From NCBI RefSeq assembly GCF_041395345.1, contig NZ_JAWLAR010000018.1, forward strand, positions 31,529 to 95,528: DNA of 64,000 bases, read 5' to 3'. Position 1 is the first letter of the stretch, and the number at the start of each line of letters is the position of its first letter. The position numbers and the translations under genes were made by a program. Below the pieces are notes generated by a model. The model saw only the letters and a program-made list of their open reading frames with translations. It did not search any database and was not told the DNA's origin. Shown here piece by piece: positions 25,141 to 33,787 of this stretch. The DNA is from Dokdonella sp041395345 (lineage in GTDB: Bacteria; Pseudomonadota; Gammaproteobacteria; Xanthomonadales; Rhodanobacteraceae).

Positions 25141-26610
25141 TCAGCCCTGTCGGCGCAAGCGGCTATGCCGATAGCCGTAGAGACCGTAGATCACGAATCC
25201 GATGAAGGTCCATCCGGTCATCACAACCCAGTTTTCCGCAAACGGCTGCCAGAACAGGTAGAGGCAGGTAAGCACGCCGAGTGGGCAGATGATGATTGCG
25301 AACGGCACGCGGAAGGGGCGCGGCAGGTTGGGCTGGGTCTTGCGCAGGATCAGCACGCCGGCCGATACCGTCGCGAAGGCCAGCAGGGTTCCCATCGAAA
25401 CAAGATCGCCAAGGAAGCTGATCGGCAGGAAGCCGGCAAGCAGTGCGGCAACCACGCCGACAAAGATCGTGCCCACGTGCGGTGTATGGTGTTTCGGATG
25501 CACCTTGGCAAACATCTTCGGGATCAGACCGTCCTGTGCCATGGAGAAGAAGATGCGTGGCTGACCCATGAGCATGACCAGGATCACAGAGCTCAGTCCG
25601 GCAATCGCGCCGAGCTCGACGATGTGCTTGAGCCATGTCAGTGCGGGATAGGCTTCAAGCGCGGTTGCTACCGGCTTCGGCGTGCCGAGCAGACCATACG
25701 GCATCATGCCGGTCAGCACGGCTGAAACGATGATGTAGACGACGGTACAAATCGCGAGCGAGCCGAGGATGCCTATCGGCATGTCGCGTTGCGGATTCTT
25801 CGCTTCGCCGGCTGCAGTCGAGACCGCATCGAATCCTATGTAGGCGAAAAATACCACCGCGGCACCGCGCACGATGCCGTCATAGCCGAACCTGCCCGGG
25901 CCTTCGTTTTCCGGAATGAACGGCACCCAGTTGTCCGGATTGACGTATTGAATGCTGAAGGCGACAAACATCAGGATGACGACCACCTTGATCGTGACGA
26001 TGACGGCATTGGCGACAGCCGATTGCTTGATGCCGTAGTAGCCGATGGTCGCGACGGCAGCGACGATGGCGACTGCGGGCAGATTGAAAAAGCCGCCCGT
26101 GTGAACCAGCTTGCCATCGACAACGTTGAGTGGAGCGGTCGCAAGCGAAGCGGGCAGGGCCATGCCGAAGCTGCCGAGGAAGCTGTTGAAGTAACTCGAC
26201 CAGCCTACTGCAACGGTCGACGCAGCGAACAGATATTCGAGTACCAGGTTCCAGCCGATGAACCAGGCAACGATCTCGCCGAGCGTCGCATAGGAGTAGG
26301 AGTAGGCGCTTCCGGAGACGGGCAGCAAGGCCGCAAACTCGGCGTAGCAGAGTCCGGCAAAGGCGCAGGCGACGCCAGCGAAGACGAAACTGAGGACGAT
26401 GGCCGGGCCTGCGTGTGCAGCGGCTGCGTGGCCGGTCAGAACGAAAATGCCCGCACCAATGACTGCGCCAATGCCCAGCAACACCAGTTGGGTTGCCGTC
26501 AGCGTTCGCTTGAGCGAGGCCTCGCCCTGCAGTGACCCCTCAACCGGTTCGCCGGCATCCACATGTGGCGAAGGCTCCACCGGCTTCGTGACAAAAAGTC
26601 CCACTGACAT
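25141..26610 (-). CDS. APC-superfamily amino acid permease (CAT/YfnA type), copy 2
   Basis: A 489-residue permease very similar to the gene that follows it. It shares the helix 1 motif GIGAVIGAGIFVLTGHAAAAHAGPA, the helix 6 motif VFFAYIGFDAVSTAAGEAKNPQRDMPIG and the C-terminal region LPRPFRVPFA. It has a longer hydrophilic N-terminus (MSVGLFVTKPVEPSPHVDAG). The ATG at 26610 follows GGGGAG; the ORF is open to 26718. The substrate is an amino acid, identity unknown. Confidence 0.88.
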   Translation of the reverse strand: MSVGLFVTKPVEPSPHVDAGEPVEGSLQGEASLKRTLTATQLVLLGIGAVIGAGIFVLTGHAAAAHAGPAIVLSFVFAGVACAFAGLCYAEFAALLPVSGSAYSYSYATLGEIVAWFIGWNLVLEYLFAASTVAVGWSSYFNSFLGSFGMALPASLATAPLNVVDGKLVHTGGFFNLPAVAIVAAVATIGYYGIKQSAVANAVIVTIKVVVILMFVAFSIQYVNPDNWVPFIPENEGPGRFGYDGIVRGAAVVFFAYIGFDAVSTAAGEAKNPQRDMPIGILGSLAICTVVYIIVSAVLTGMMPYGLLGTPKPVATALEAYPALTWLKHIVELGAIAGLSSVILVMLMGQPRIFFSMAQDGLIPKMFAKVHPKHHTPHVGTIFVGVVAALLAGFLPISFLGDLVSMGTLLAFATVSAGVLILRKTQPNLPRPFRVPFAIIICPLGVLTCLYLFWQPFAENWVVMTGWTFIGFVIYGLYGYRHSRLRRQG

Positions 26611-26792
26611 TGAATTCTCCCCGGAAGTGTTGCGGAACGGCGTTGAAGCCGGCTTGTTGGATGCCGGTAGCCTGCACCAGCGGCTCCGTACGATGCCAAA
26701 CGGCGCTGGCGAGCACAAGCGGCATCAGTGTCTTCCGCCCTGCGACTGGAAATCTTGTGCAGTGCAGCTTGGGGCTGGCGCCTGCATCAGCG

Positions 26793-26923
26793 CGGGGAAT
26801 GGAGAATCGGGTATGGGGAAGCATTGGAGCGTGGTCGCAAGAGTCGCACGCCGCACGGAGTTTGCGCAGTCGGTGAGAGCCAGCGCCGCCGACTCTCCAT
26901 GGCCTGTTCCCGGTTTTCGACCC
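26793..26923. repeat. GGGAATGG-rich inverted-repeat element, degenerate copy
   Basis: The left arm GGGGAATGGAGAATCGGG (26793-26810) resembles the arms of the elements at 27499 and 35415. A degenerate right arm at 26891-26920 (complement of GGGAACAGGCCATGGAGAGTC) ends directly beside the efpL stop codon. The other part of the 26611-26923 gap, upstream of the permease, shows no feature I can name. Confidence 0.55.
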
Positions 26924-27487
26924 TCAGGCCCTTCCGCCAAACTCTCCAGTCAGTGTGCTGACATGGATCTTTTCGCCAGTGCGGACGTACTCGGGCACCT
27001 GGATCTCGATGCCGGTCGAGAGTCTGGCCGGCTTGGAGCGCTTGGTCGCGGTGGCACCCTTCATTTCCGGAGCGGTTTCGACGACTTCAAGAATCACCGA
27101 AGAGGGCAGCTGAACCGCGACGGGCACGTCATCGATGATCTGCACGAAGCAACCCTCGATGCCATCGACGATGTAGCCGGCGGCATCACCGACGACGTCG
27201 GCGTCGAGGGTGTACTGGGTGTAGTCCTCGCTGTCCATGAACACGAACGCCTCGCCATCCTTGTAGGAATAGCTGACCGGGCGACGCGTCACCTCCGTTT
27301 CCTTGATCTCGTCGTCGGAGCGAAGCGAAAGATCGCATTTCACGCCGCCAGGGACGCTGTACATGATGAATCGAAACGTGACATTGCCGCTGCGGCCCTG
27401 CGCCGAGCTGCGCTCGATATCACGGATCTGGTAGACCTTGCCGTCGTGTTCGACAACATTGCCGCGCTTTGCATCGGAAGCTTTCAT
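26924..27487 (-). CDS. efpL: Elongation factor P-like protein EfpL (YeiP)
   Basis: EfpL is an EF-P paralogue that binds stalled ribosomes and relieves stalling at proline-rich and other difficult motifs. The 187-residue product has three beta-barrel domains: KOW-like N domain MKASDAKRGNVVEHDGKVYQIRDIERSS, the middle domain and the conserved C-terminal TAPEMKGATATKRSKPARLSTG and IQVPEYVRTGEKIHV. The loop that carries the modified Lys in EF-P has Arg32 here (AQGRSGN), matching the functional Arg33 of E. coli EfpL, so no lysine modification is expected. The start at 27487 is set by homology; the longer ORF runs through a repeat. Confidence 0.93.
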   Translation of the reverse strand: MKASDAKRGNVVEHDGKVYQIRDIERSSAQGRSGNVTFRFIMYSVPGGVKCDLSLRSDDEIKETEVTRRPVSYSYKDGEAFVFMDSEDYTQYTLDADVVGDAAGYIVDGIEGCFVQIIDDVPVAVQLPSSVILEVVETAPEMKGATATKRSKPARLSTGIEIQVPEYVRTGEKIHVSTLTGEFGGRA

Positions 27488-27498
27488 GGTGAAGGGCC

Positions 27499-27623
27499 GG
27501 GAATGGAGAATGGGGAATAGGGAATGGGTAGTGCATGAGCGGCGGGATTCGGGGTAGAGGCCGGAGGCTGGATCTGAGGTGGAGTGCTGTTCCGATTCTC
27601 CATTCTCTATTCCCCATTCCCTC
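27499..27623. repeat. GGGAATGG-rich inverted-repeat element between SDR and efpL
   Basis: The left arm at 27499-27527 is built of GGGAATGG/GGAGAATGG/GGGGAATAG units. The right arm at 27595-27622 is the approximate inverse complement (GATTCTCCATTCTC, then TATTCCCCATTCCC). The element fills almost the whole 136-base intergenic space and abuts the SDR stop codon. Related elements are at 26793-26923 and 35415-35520. Confidence 0.8.
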
Positions 27624-28394
27624 TTACTTGGGTGCCAACCGCACCGCGCCGTCAAGGCGAATCGTTTCGCCATTCAGATAGCGGTTGCCGAGGATGCTGC
27701 CTACAAGTTCGGCGAATTCGGCGGAAGTGCCGAGACGGGACGGGAACGGGATCGAGGCGCTGAGCGATTCCTGCACGGCCGGCGGCATGCCGTCGACCAT
27801 CGGAGTCCAGAAAATGCCCGGCGCAATCGTCATCACGCGAATGCCGAAACGGGCCAGTTCGCGCGCCATCGGCAAGGTCATTCCGACCACGCCCCCCTTC
27901 GATGCCGAATAGGCCGCCTGGCCAATCTGGCCGTCGAATGCGGCAACCGAGGCGGTGTGGATGATGACGCCACGCTCGCCATCTTCACCGGCTTCGTTGT
28001 TCTGCATGATTTCGGCTGCTGCCTTGGCCACGTTGAACGAGCCAACCAGGTTGACCATCACGGTGCCGGCAAAATTCTTCAGCGGCATCGCGCCTTCTCT
28101 GCCCAGCATGCGTCCGGCGCCGAGGATGCCGGCGCAATTGACGGCGACGTTCAGTCCGCCCAGAAATTCGCTCGCGGCGGCGACGTTGGCGCGGACGCCA
28201 TCCTCATTCGTCACGTCGGTACGCAAGAACGTGGCCTTGCCGCTGCCAAGTCGGGCAACGGCCTCGGCACCCTTGTCGTCGTTGACGTCAAACAGGGCCA
28301 CCTTGCCGCCACCGGCGACCAGGAACTCTGCGACGCTCAGGCCCAGCCCCGAAACTCCTCCGGTGATGATGGCTCTGCTATCGGTGATTTTCAT
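27624..28394 (-). CDS. Short-chain dehydrogenase, 3-hydroxyacyl-CoA dehydrogenase type 2-like
   Basis: A 256-residue SDR. The NAD site is TGGVSGLGLSVAEFL, the core is NCAGILGAG, and the catalytic Ser-Tyr-Lys lies in TASVAAFDGQIGQAAYSASKGG. The segment IAPGIFWTPMVDGMPPAVQESL is typical of the HSD17B10-like 3-hydroxyacyl-CoA dehydrogenases, which oxidise (S)-3-hydroxyacyl-CoA, often short or branched. Downstream on the same strand is efpL, separated by a repeat element. The fad genes are 8 kb away. Confidence 0.87.
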   Translation of the reverse strand: MKITDSRAIITGGVSGLGLSVAEFLVAGGGKVALFDVNDDKGAEAVARLGSGKATFLRTDVTNEDGVRANVAAASEFLGGLNVAVNCAGILGAGRMLGREGAMPLKNFAGTVMVNLVGSFNVAKAAAEIMQNNEAGEDGERGVIIHTASVAAFDGQIGQAAYSASKGGVVGMTLPMARELARFGIRVMTIAPGIFWTPMVDGMPPAVQESLSASIPFPSRLGTSAEFAELVGSILGNRYLNGETIRLDGAVRLAPK

Positions 28395-28442
28395 GAATTC
28401 TCCGTGCCGCGACGGGCTGCCGGTTGCGCAAAGGCGCGCATT

Positions 28443-29354
28443 CTACAACGTCAGGCGGCTTTCGAAGTGTCGTTCGCTGCCGCTGATCGGGTCAATGAAC
28501 GCGAGGCTGCGGGCCAGCAGTTTCAGCGGTCGGTCGAAATCATCCGCCACCTCGGGACTCAGCTCGGGGTAAACCGGGTCGTTGATGATGGGCGCACCCA
28601 GCGCGGCCATGTGCACGCGCAACTGGTGCTTGCGACCGGTTACCGGAGACAGCTCATAGCGCCAGCAATGCGGAAGCTTCTCGGTGACATCGACGAAGGT
28701 CTCGCTGTTGGGCGGGCCCGCCGACTCCTGCATGCGAAAAAACGGTTCGCTGCGGACAATGCAGCTGCGCCGGATGAGCGGGAACTCCAGCTCCGGCAAG
28801 GGCGCGGCCAATGCCTCGTAGCGCTTTTCGATGCGGCGATCCCTGAACAACGACTGGTATGCATTGCGACTGGCGGGGCGGACCGAGAACAGCACGAGCC
28901 CTGCGGTCGCGCGATCTATCCTGTGCAGCGGAACCAGGTCCCGGTGGCCGAGCTCGACGCCGAGTCTCCGCAGCAGCGTTTCGTCGACAAAACGGCCGGC
29001 GGGTTGTACTGCGAGGAAGTGCGGCTTGTCGGCGACGACCAGATCGTCGTCCGCGTGCAGGATGGTTGCCTCGAACGGCACACGCGTTTCATCGAGGACC
29101 TCCCGGAAGTAGTGCACCGTCATGCCGACGCGATACGGCGCGCTCACGGCCATTGTTCTTCCGTGGCCATCCTGCACGCGTCCACGCTCGAATCGATCCA
29201 GCCAGCGCGTGCGCGATATGCCGGGGAATCGCTCGCACAGGAAATCGGCAACAGTCGCCCATTGACCGGGAGGAAGCTGGACCCTGCTTGGCGCTTCGTT
29301 CAGGGAAACATCGGGAATATCCTTCATGCTCAGCACGCTATCATGCGTCGGCAT
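28443..29354 (-). CDS. RluA-family pseudouridine synthase
   Basis: A 303-residue pseudouridine synthase that isomerises uridines in rRNA or tRNA. The catalytic Asp lies in PLHRIDRATAGLVLF, and the PVTGRKHQLRVHMAALGAPIINDPVYP block is the second family signature. The N-terminal part (VADFLCERFPGISRTRWLDRF) resembles a small S4-like RNA-binding domain. The start is MPTHDSVLSMK at 29354 or the Met at 29327; neither has a strong ribosome binding site. Target uridine unknown. Confidence 0.87.
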   Translation of the reverse strand: MPTHDSVLSMKDIPDVSLNEAPSRVQLPPGQWATVADFLCERFPGISRTRWLDRFERGRVQDGHGRTMAVSAPYRVGMTVHYFREVLDETRVPFEATILHADDDLVVADKPHFLAVQPAGRFVDETLLRRLGVELGHRDLVPLHRIDRATAGLVLFSVRPASRNAYQSLFRDRRIEKRYEALAAPLPELEFPLIRRSCIVRSEPFFRMQESAGPPNSETFVDVTEKLPHCWRYELSPVTGRKHQLRVHMAALGAPIINDPVYPELSPEVADDFDRPLKLLARSLAFIDPISGSERHFESRLTL

Positions 29355-29377
29355 GACAATCAGGATCCCGGACAAGC

Positions 29378-29854
29378 ATGTTTCAGGAAGTGGCATCTGC
29401 CGTAGCCAGTGAATTTTCCGATGTGCCGGACCTCGCCGAGCTGACTCGTCTTGGTGTCCGGCTGCTGCTGGCAGCAGCGCTGGGCGCGGCCCTTGGCTAC
29501 GACCGTGAAGTGAAGGGCAAGGCGGCAGGCATCAAGACGCACATCCTGGTTGCTGTGGGTTCGGCCATCTTCATGATCATTCCGTTGCAGATAGGCGTGG
29601 AAGTGGGCGACCTGACCCGAGTCATGCAGGGCATGGTGACCGGGGTCGGCTTTCTTGGCGCGGGGACCATCCTGAAAGGTTCCAGCGAAGACAACGTCAA
29701 GGGACTGACGACAGCCGCCGGCTTGTGGATGACTTCGGCCATTGGCATGACTGCGGGTCTGGGTCAGGAACTTTCAGCTGTGTTGTGTACCGTGCTTGCT
29801 CTGGTTGTCTTCTCGCTGATCCCGCGCCTGATGCGTTTGCTCGGCAAGAGCTGA
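29378..29854 (+). CDS. MgtC/SapB family membrane protein
   Basis: A 158-residue inner-membrane protein with about four hydrophobic helices. Family motifs are GAALGYDREVKGKAAGIKTHILVAVGSA and GFLGAGTILKGSSEDNVKGLTTAAGLW. Members influence Mg2+ limitation survival and acid tolerance, and some inhibit F-type ATPase. It lacks the long cytoplasmic C-domain of Salmonella MgtC. Followed after 24 bases by a DUF6164 gene. Confidence 0.88.
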   Translation: MFQEVASAVASEFSDVPDLAELTRLGVRLLLAAALGAALGYDREVKGKAAGIKTHILVAVGSAIFMIIPLQIGVEVGDLTRVMQGMVTGVGFLGAGTILKGSSEDNVKGLTTAAGLWMTSAIGMTAGLGQELSAVLCTVLALVVFSLIPRLMRLLGKS

Positions 29855-29878
29855 GCAACTCGAACCGGAGAACACCTG

Positions 29879-30247
29879 ATGCGCCACCAGCTACTCAACC
29901 TTCGCCATGTGCCAGACGACGAGGCCCGCGAAGTGCGCGAACTGCTGGATGCCAACCAGATTCCGTTCTACGAAACCGAGCCCAATCGCTGGGGAATCTC
30001 CGCGGGTGCCATCTGGATCGCGGACGACCAGGATGCACTGAAGGCCAGGGAACTGATGGCTGACTACCAGGCCGGGCGCAGGACTCGCGCCCGAGCCGAA
30101 CGGGAAGCCGCGCGCCTTGAGGGAACCGTGGAAACGTTCTGGTTGCAGGCGCGAAGGCAGCCATTGCGCCTGATCATGATCCTGATCGGCATCGTATTCC
30201 TTGTCGCCCTGAGCCTCTGGCCGCTGCTGCTGGCGGGTAGCCGGTAG
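29879..30247 (+). CDS. DUF6164 family protein
   Basis: A 122-residue protein of unknown function. The N-terminal part RHQLLNLRHVPDDEAREVRELLDANQIPFYETEPNRWGISAGAIW fits the DUF6164 pattern and resembles the DUF2007-like signal-transducing fold. The C-terminus has one membrane helix (LIMILIGIVFLVALSLWPLLL). The start follows CGGAGAAC. Probably co-transcribed with mgtC. Confidence 0.8.
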   Translation: MRHQLLNLRHVPDDEAREVRELLDANQIPFYETEPNRWGISAGAIWIADDQDALKARELMADYQAGRRTRARAEREAARLEGTVETFWLQARRQPLRLIMILIGIVFLVALSLWPLLLAGSR

Positions 30248-30298
30248 CGAAAACCGTGCAATCGGCAGCAACGGGCTGCCGATCTGCAATGCCCGGGT

Positions 30299-30805
30299 TC
30301 AGACGCCGCCAATGAAATCCTGCTTGCCCAGGGCAACTCCGCCATGGCGGAGAATGTCGTAGGCCGTTGCGGTATGGAAAAACAGGTTCGGAAGGACGAA
30401 ATGCAGCAGGTAGGGCAGGCCGGTGAAATGCATTTCATTTCCGCCAATAGTGAGGGTAATGGCCTTTTCCTCGCTGCCGTCGATCTGTTCGGGCTTGATC
30501 GACTTCAGAAACGCAAGCGTCTTTTCGATGCGTGCCTGCAATTGCTCGAAACTCGTTTCCGTGTCCTCGTGAACCGGGCGCTCTAGCCCGGCCAGGCGCG
30601 CGCCGCCGCCGTTGGCCAGATCCGTGGCGATCTGCACCTGACGCGTCAACGCGAACATGTTCGGGTACAGGCGCATGGCCAGCAACACGGAGGGATCGAT
30701 CTTGTGCTGTTCGGCATGGTCGGCAGCCTTCTTCAGGATGCCGGACAGATTGGCAAGCGCTCGGGCAAAGACGGGGATGGAAGCCTGGTACATCGAAATG
30801 CTCAT
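30299..30805 (-). CDS. DUF1993 domain-containing protein
   Basis: A 168-residue soluble alpha-helical protein with the DUF1993 pattern: MSISMYQASIPVFARALANLSGILKKA at the start, ARLYPNMFALTRQVQ-like YPNMFALTRQVQIATD and the C-terminal LPYLLHFVLPNLFFHTATAYDILRHGGVALGKQDF. Members have a DinB-like four-helix bundle; function is not established. The start could also be the Met four residues earlier at 30817. Convergent with DUF6164, divergent from dbpA. Confidence 0.82.
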   Translation of the reverse strand: MSISMYQASIPVFARALANLSGILKKAADHAEQHKIDPSVLLAMRLYPNMFALTRQVQIATDLANGGGARLAGLERPVHEDTETSFEQLQARIEKTLAFLKSIKPEQIDGSEEKAITLTIGGNEMHFTGLPYLLHFVLPNLFFHTATAYDILRHGGVALGKQDFIGGV

Positions 30806-30933
30806 GATTGTTTCCATGCTGGGTAGGGGAGGATCGTGCCGCGGGCAGTGAGCTTGCAGGCCGTGCAGACAGTGGAGACGATTCGCCTGGCCACAAGGGC
30901 ACGGGTTGACACCGCGGCATGCGATCATGGCGC

Positions 30934-32307
30934 ATGAACGCATTCTCCAGTCTCCAGCTTGATCCGCAGTTGCTCAGCGCCCTGGCTGCGCTTGACTACA
31001 CCGAAATGACCGAGGTCCAGGCGCGCAGCCTGCCGTCCATCCTCGAAGGCAGGGATGTCATTGCCCAGGCCCCAACCGGCAGTGGCAAGACCGCGGCGTT
31101 TGGTCTGGGCCTGATTTCGCGACTGGACCCGGCCAGGTCTGCAGTGCAGGCCCTGGTTCTGTGTCCAACCCGTGAACTGGCAGACCAGGTCAGCAAGGAG
31201 ATACGGCGCCTTGCCAGTTTCGTTCCGAACGTCAAGTTGCTGACCCTTTGCGGGGGCATACCCCTGCGCCCGCAACTGGCATCCCTGGCCCATCCGCCGC
31301 ATGTCGTGGTGGGTACGCCGGGCCGCATCCAGGAACTGCTCGATCAGGCCGCTATGAGCCTGGACGACGTGCGTGTCGTTGTTCTCGACGAAGTCGACCG
31401 CATGCTCGACATGGGCTTTCTGGATGCCATCAGGGCCCTGCTCAAGCAAAGCCCGAAATCCCGCCAGACCCTGTTGTTTTCAGCGACGGTCCCCGACGAA
31501 ATTCGAAAGATCAGCCGCAGCCTGCAGTGCGATCCGGTGGATGTGGCAGCGGATTCCGGGGAAGCCCCGCCGGAAATCGAGGAGCAGTACTTCGAAATCG
31601 ATGCGACACGTCGCTTCGAAGGTCTCGAGCGCCTGCTGACAACGCATCGTCCCGAATCGACGCTGGTGTTCTGCAACACGCGCAGGGACACGCAGGAGCT
31701 CGCGGACGGACTGGTGGCACGCGGTTTCTCCGCCCTGGCGCTGCACGGCGATCTCGAGCAACGCGATCGGGATGAGGTGCTGATGCGCTTCGCCAACCGC
31801 AGTTGCGCGATCCTGGTCGCCACCGATGTTGCCGCGCGTGGGCTTGATATCGAAGACTTGCCCGCCGTAGTCAATTGGGAACTGTCGCCGGATCCCGACG
31901 TACATGTGCACCGCATCGGGCGCACGGGACGCGCTGGACGCAAGGGGCAGGCCTGGAGTCTGGTTGCCGCGGCGGAGATGCCAAGAGTGGCGCCCATCGA
32001 AACGCGGACCGCGCAGGCGCTGCGCTGGTCAAGGCTGCCTCCTGCGGGCAGCTCGGCGGCTCCGATCAAGGCAACGATGAGTACCTTGTGCATTGATGGC
32101 GGCCGTCAGGAAAAGGTGCGCCCGGGTGACATTCTTGGCGCCTTGACCGGAGAAGCAGGCATTGCAGCCGACGCGGTCGGCAAGATCGGCATTTTCGCGA
32201 CGCGGTCCTATGTTGCGATACGGCGCGATCAGGCCCCGATCGCGCTCAAGCGTCTGCGTGAGGGCAAGATCAAGGGACGCAAGTTTCGCGTCCGGACCCT
32301 CGACTGA
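30934..32307 (+). CDS. dbpA: ATP-dependent RNA helicase DbpA
   Basis: DbpA is a DEAD-box helicase that acts on 23S rRNA hairpin 92 during late large-subunit assembly. The 457-residue protein has motif I APTGSGKTAAFG, Ia CPTRELADQ, Ib VVGTPGRIQELL, II VVLDEVDRML, III FSATVP, V ATDVAARGLDIE and VI HRIGRTGRAGRKG. The specific C-terminal RNA-binding domain (STLCIDGGRQEKVRPGDILGALTGEAGI to RRDQAPIALKRLREGKIKGRKFRVR) identifies DbpA rather than RhlE. Motif II reads DEVD, not DEAD. The ATG at 30934 gives MNAFSSLQL. Ends flush against the next gene on the other strand. Confidence 0.94.
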   Translation: MNAFSSLQLDPQLLSALAALDYTEMTEVQARSLPSILEGRDVIAQAPTGSGKTAAFGLGLISRLDPARSAVQALVLCPTRELADQVSKEIRRLASFVPNVKLLTLCGGIPLRPQLASLAHPPHVVVGTPGRIQELLDQAAMSLDDVRVVVLDEVDRMLDMGFLDAIRALLKQSPKSRQTLLFSATVPDEIRKISRSLQCDPVDVAADSGEAPPEIEEQYFEIDATRRFEGLERLLTTHRPESTLVFCNTRRDTQELADGLVARGFSALALHGDLEQRDRDEVLMRFANRSCAILVATDVAARGLDIEDLPAVVNWELSPDPDVHVHRIGRTGRAGRKGQAWSLVAAAEMPRVAPIETRTAQALRWSRLPPAGSSAAPIKATMSTLCIDGGRQEKVRPGDILGALTGEAGIAADAVGKIGIFATRSYVAIRRDQAPIALKRLREGKIKGRKFRVRTLD

Positions 32308-32730
32308 TCAGGTTGCGCTCAACATCTGCACGCTGGCGTAGCCCAGTGCAAATGCGAGCATCAGCAATACCAGCGCGGTTGCCTGGAATACCTGGGTGAC
32401 TTGTCTCGCGGCGTTGCCGCGACGGATCGGGGTGTCGCGGATGACCCGTGTGCCTGGTGTCGGCCACTGGCCTGTTGCCTTGACCCTGGATGCCTGATGC
32501 ACGGCGTACCAGGCCAGCAGGGCCAGGCAGATCGCGCTGCCGGTCAGTCCGATGCCGATCATTTGACGCAAGCGAAGAATCTGCAGATCAGTGCCCGGGA
32601 TCGCACCGATGCCGGACAACCAGCGCTGGAAGAAAAAGAGAGCCACAACGGCTACGGCCGAGGCCAGACCCAGCGCAATCAGGGTCTGGCGGCGCAGTCG
32701 TGCGTCCGCGCGAAGCATGTCTTCACTCAA
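32308..32730 (-). CDS. Small membrane protein of unknown function
   Basis: About 140 residues with three hydrophobic segments: LIALGLASAVAVVALFFF, MIGIGLTGSAICLALLAWYAV and ATALVLLMLAFALGYASVQML. The middle loop has KATGQWPTPGTRVIRDTP. I do not recognise a family. The TTG at 32730 has GGGAGAG upstream; an internal ATG at 32718 is the alternative. Back to back with dbpA (adjacent stops at 32307/32308). Confidence 0.65.
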   Translation of the reverse strand: MSEDMLRADARLRRQTLIALGLASAVAVVALFFFQRWLSGIGAIPGTDLQILRLRQMIGIGLTGSAICLALLAWYAVHQASRVKATGQWPTPGTRVIRDTPIRRGNAARQVTQVFQATALVLLMLAFALGYASVQMLSAT

Positions 32731-32828
32731 GAGTCTCTCCCTCGGCTGTGGCGTGGAGCATACCCATGTCCAGGCCAATTGCCGCTGCCGTATATCGCCG
32801 AATCCCTGCGCCGGTCTATCCTAGTGGG

Positions 32829-33773
32829 ATGAAGAATCCCATTTCGACATGTCTGTTGGCCTTACTCGTTGTTTCGCTGTCTGCCTGCCAGACCTCGCCT
32901 TCGCGCGGCGGCGCCCCCGTGGCCGTGGGCGATGGCCAGCGGGCCTGGTTCGACGGAACCTACGACAACCATGAGCAGGTCGCGCAATCGACGGGCATCG
33001 CCGTGCCGCCGGTGCGCTTCGAGATCACGCCTCTGAACATCGCGGGCTGGTACGCATGGAAGGTTCGCCAAACCGGCGAGACGACGCTGGAAGCGACATG
33101 GGTGATGCGAACACTCAAATCGCTGGATGGATCCCTGGTGATGACGCCCTGGAGAGCCCTGGTTGCCGACCCCGGACTCGGCAAGGATTTCGATCCCGAA
33201 CAGTGGGTGGCGCTGGATGCCTGCACGCTGCGAGGGGCCATTGCCTCCAGTGGCCTGAAGGTCCGGGCCGACCTGCCATCGTGTACAACGATTGCTCCGG
33301 GCGTCGGTGCTTCCGTGGCCTTGCTGCCGATCGAGATCGAGCATATCGGCGACGCCTTGCGCGTGCGCCTCTATGCAGATCAGGTGCGCGGGCCGGACGC
33401 CTCTACTGATGCACGCCTGATCCGCTGGTATACGGGTTGGGCGGCGATCAATGGTGCCGGGCCGAAGGCCAGGGAGGAGAGCTCCGACTGGCACATGAAC
33501 CGTGATTTGCGGATCGGCAACGAAGGCGGGCGCGCGAACGTGAAGTGGCGTGATGGCCAGCCATCCGGGTATTCGCTGAAACTTGAGCGCGCGAGCTATC
33601 GAGAGGGAAGCACCCAGGTACTCAAGTTGTCCGTCATCGAGGATGCCAGCGGACGCGCCATCGCCTACGCCTGGGCCAATCCCGAGGCCACCGCGATTGG
33701 TATCAATCTTGGCTGGATCCAGGTGGGTCTGGACAGCGCTGCACCTGCACCTGCACCTGCACCTGCGCGCTGA
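32829..33773 (+). CDS. Outer-membrane-type lipoprotein, possibly CpcT/CpeT-like
   Basis: A 314-residue lipoprotein: MKNPISTCLLALLVVSLSACQT has a clear lipobox LSAC. The mature part begins with AWFDGTYDNHEQVAQ, then ITPLNIAGWYAWKVRQ, and later LPSCTTIAPGVGASV. This order (G-x-Y-x-N-x-E-Q near the start, then a LPxC block) recalls the CpcT/CpeT (DUF1001) fold found in phycobiliprotein lyases and in many non-photosynthetic bacteria, but similarity is distant and the function unknown. The C-terminus is an Ala-Pro repeat encoded by a hexanucleotide repeat. The ORF is open to 32490, but the lipobox fixes the start. Confidence 0.72.
   Translation: MKNPISTCLLALLVVSLSACQTSPSRGGAPVAVGDGQRAWFDGTYDNHEQVAQSTGIAVPPVRFEITPLNIAGWYAWKVRQTGETTLEATWVMRTLKSLDGSLVMTPWRALVADPGLGKDFDPEQWVALDACTLRGAIASSGLKVRADLPSCTTIAPGVGASVALLPIEIEHIGDALRVRLYADQVRGPDASTDARLIRWYTGWAAINGAGPKAREESSDWHMNRDLRIGNEGGRANVKWRDGQPSGYSLKLERASYREGSTQVLKLSVIEDASGRAIAYAWANPEATAIGINLGWIQVGLDSAAPAPAPAPAR
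33742..33765 (+). repeat. Four tandem copies of CACCTG at the end of the lipoprotein gene
   Basis: Four perfect direct copies of CACCTG encode the alternating Ala-Pro tail of the lipoprotein. The six-base unit keeps frame, so copy changes would alter only tail length. Confidence 0.9.
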
Positions 33774-33787
33774 AGCGATGATCTTCG

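Noticed and set aside
27579..29405. 608-codon plus-strand ORF
   Set aside because: It runs antisense through the SDR and RluA-family genes and a repeat element. Both minus-strand genes have clear catalytic motifs.
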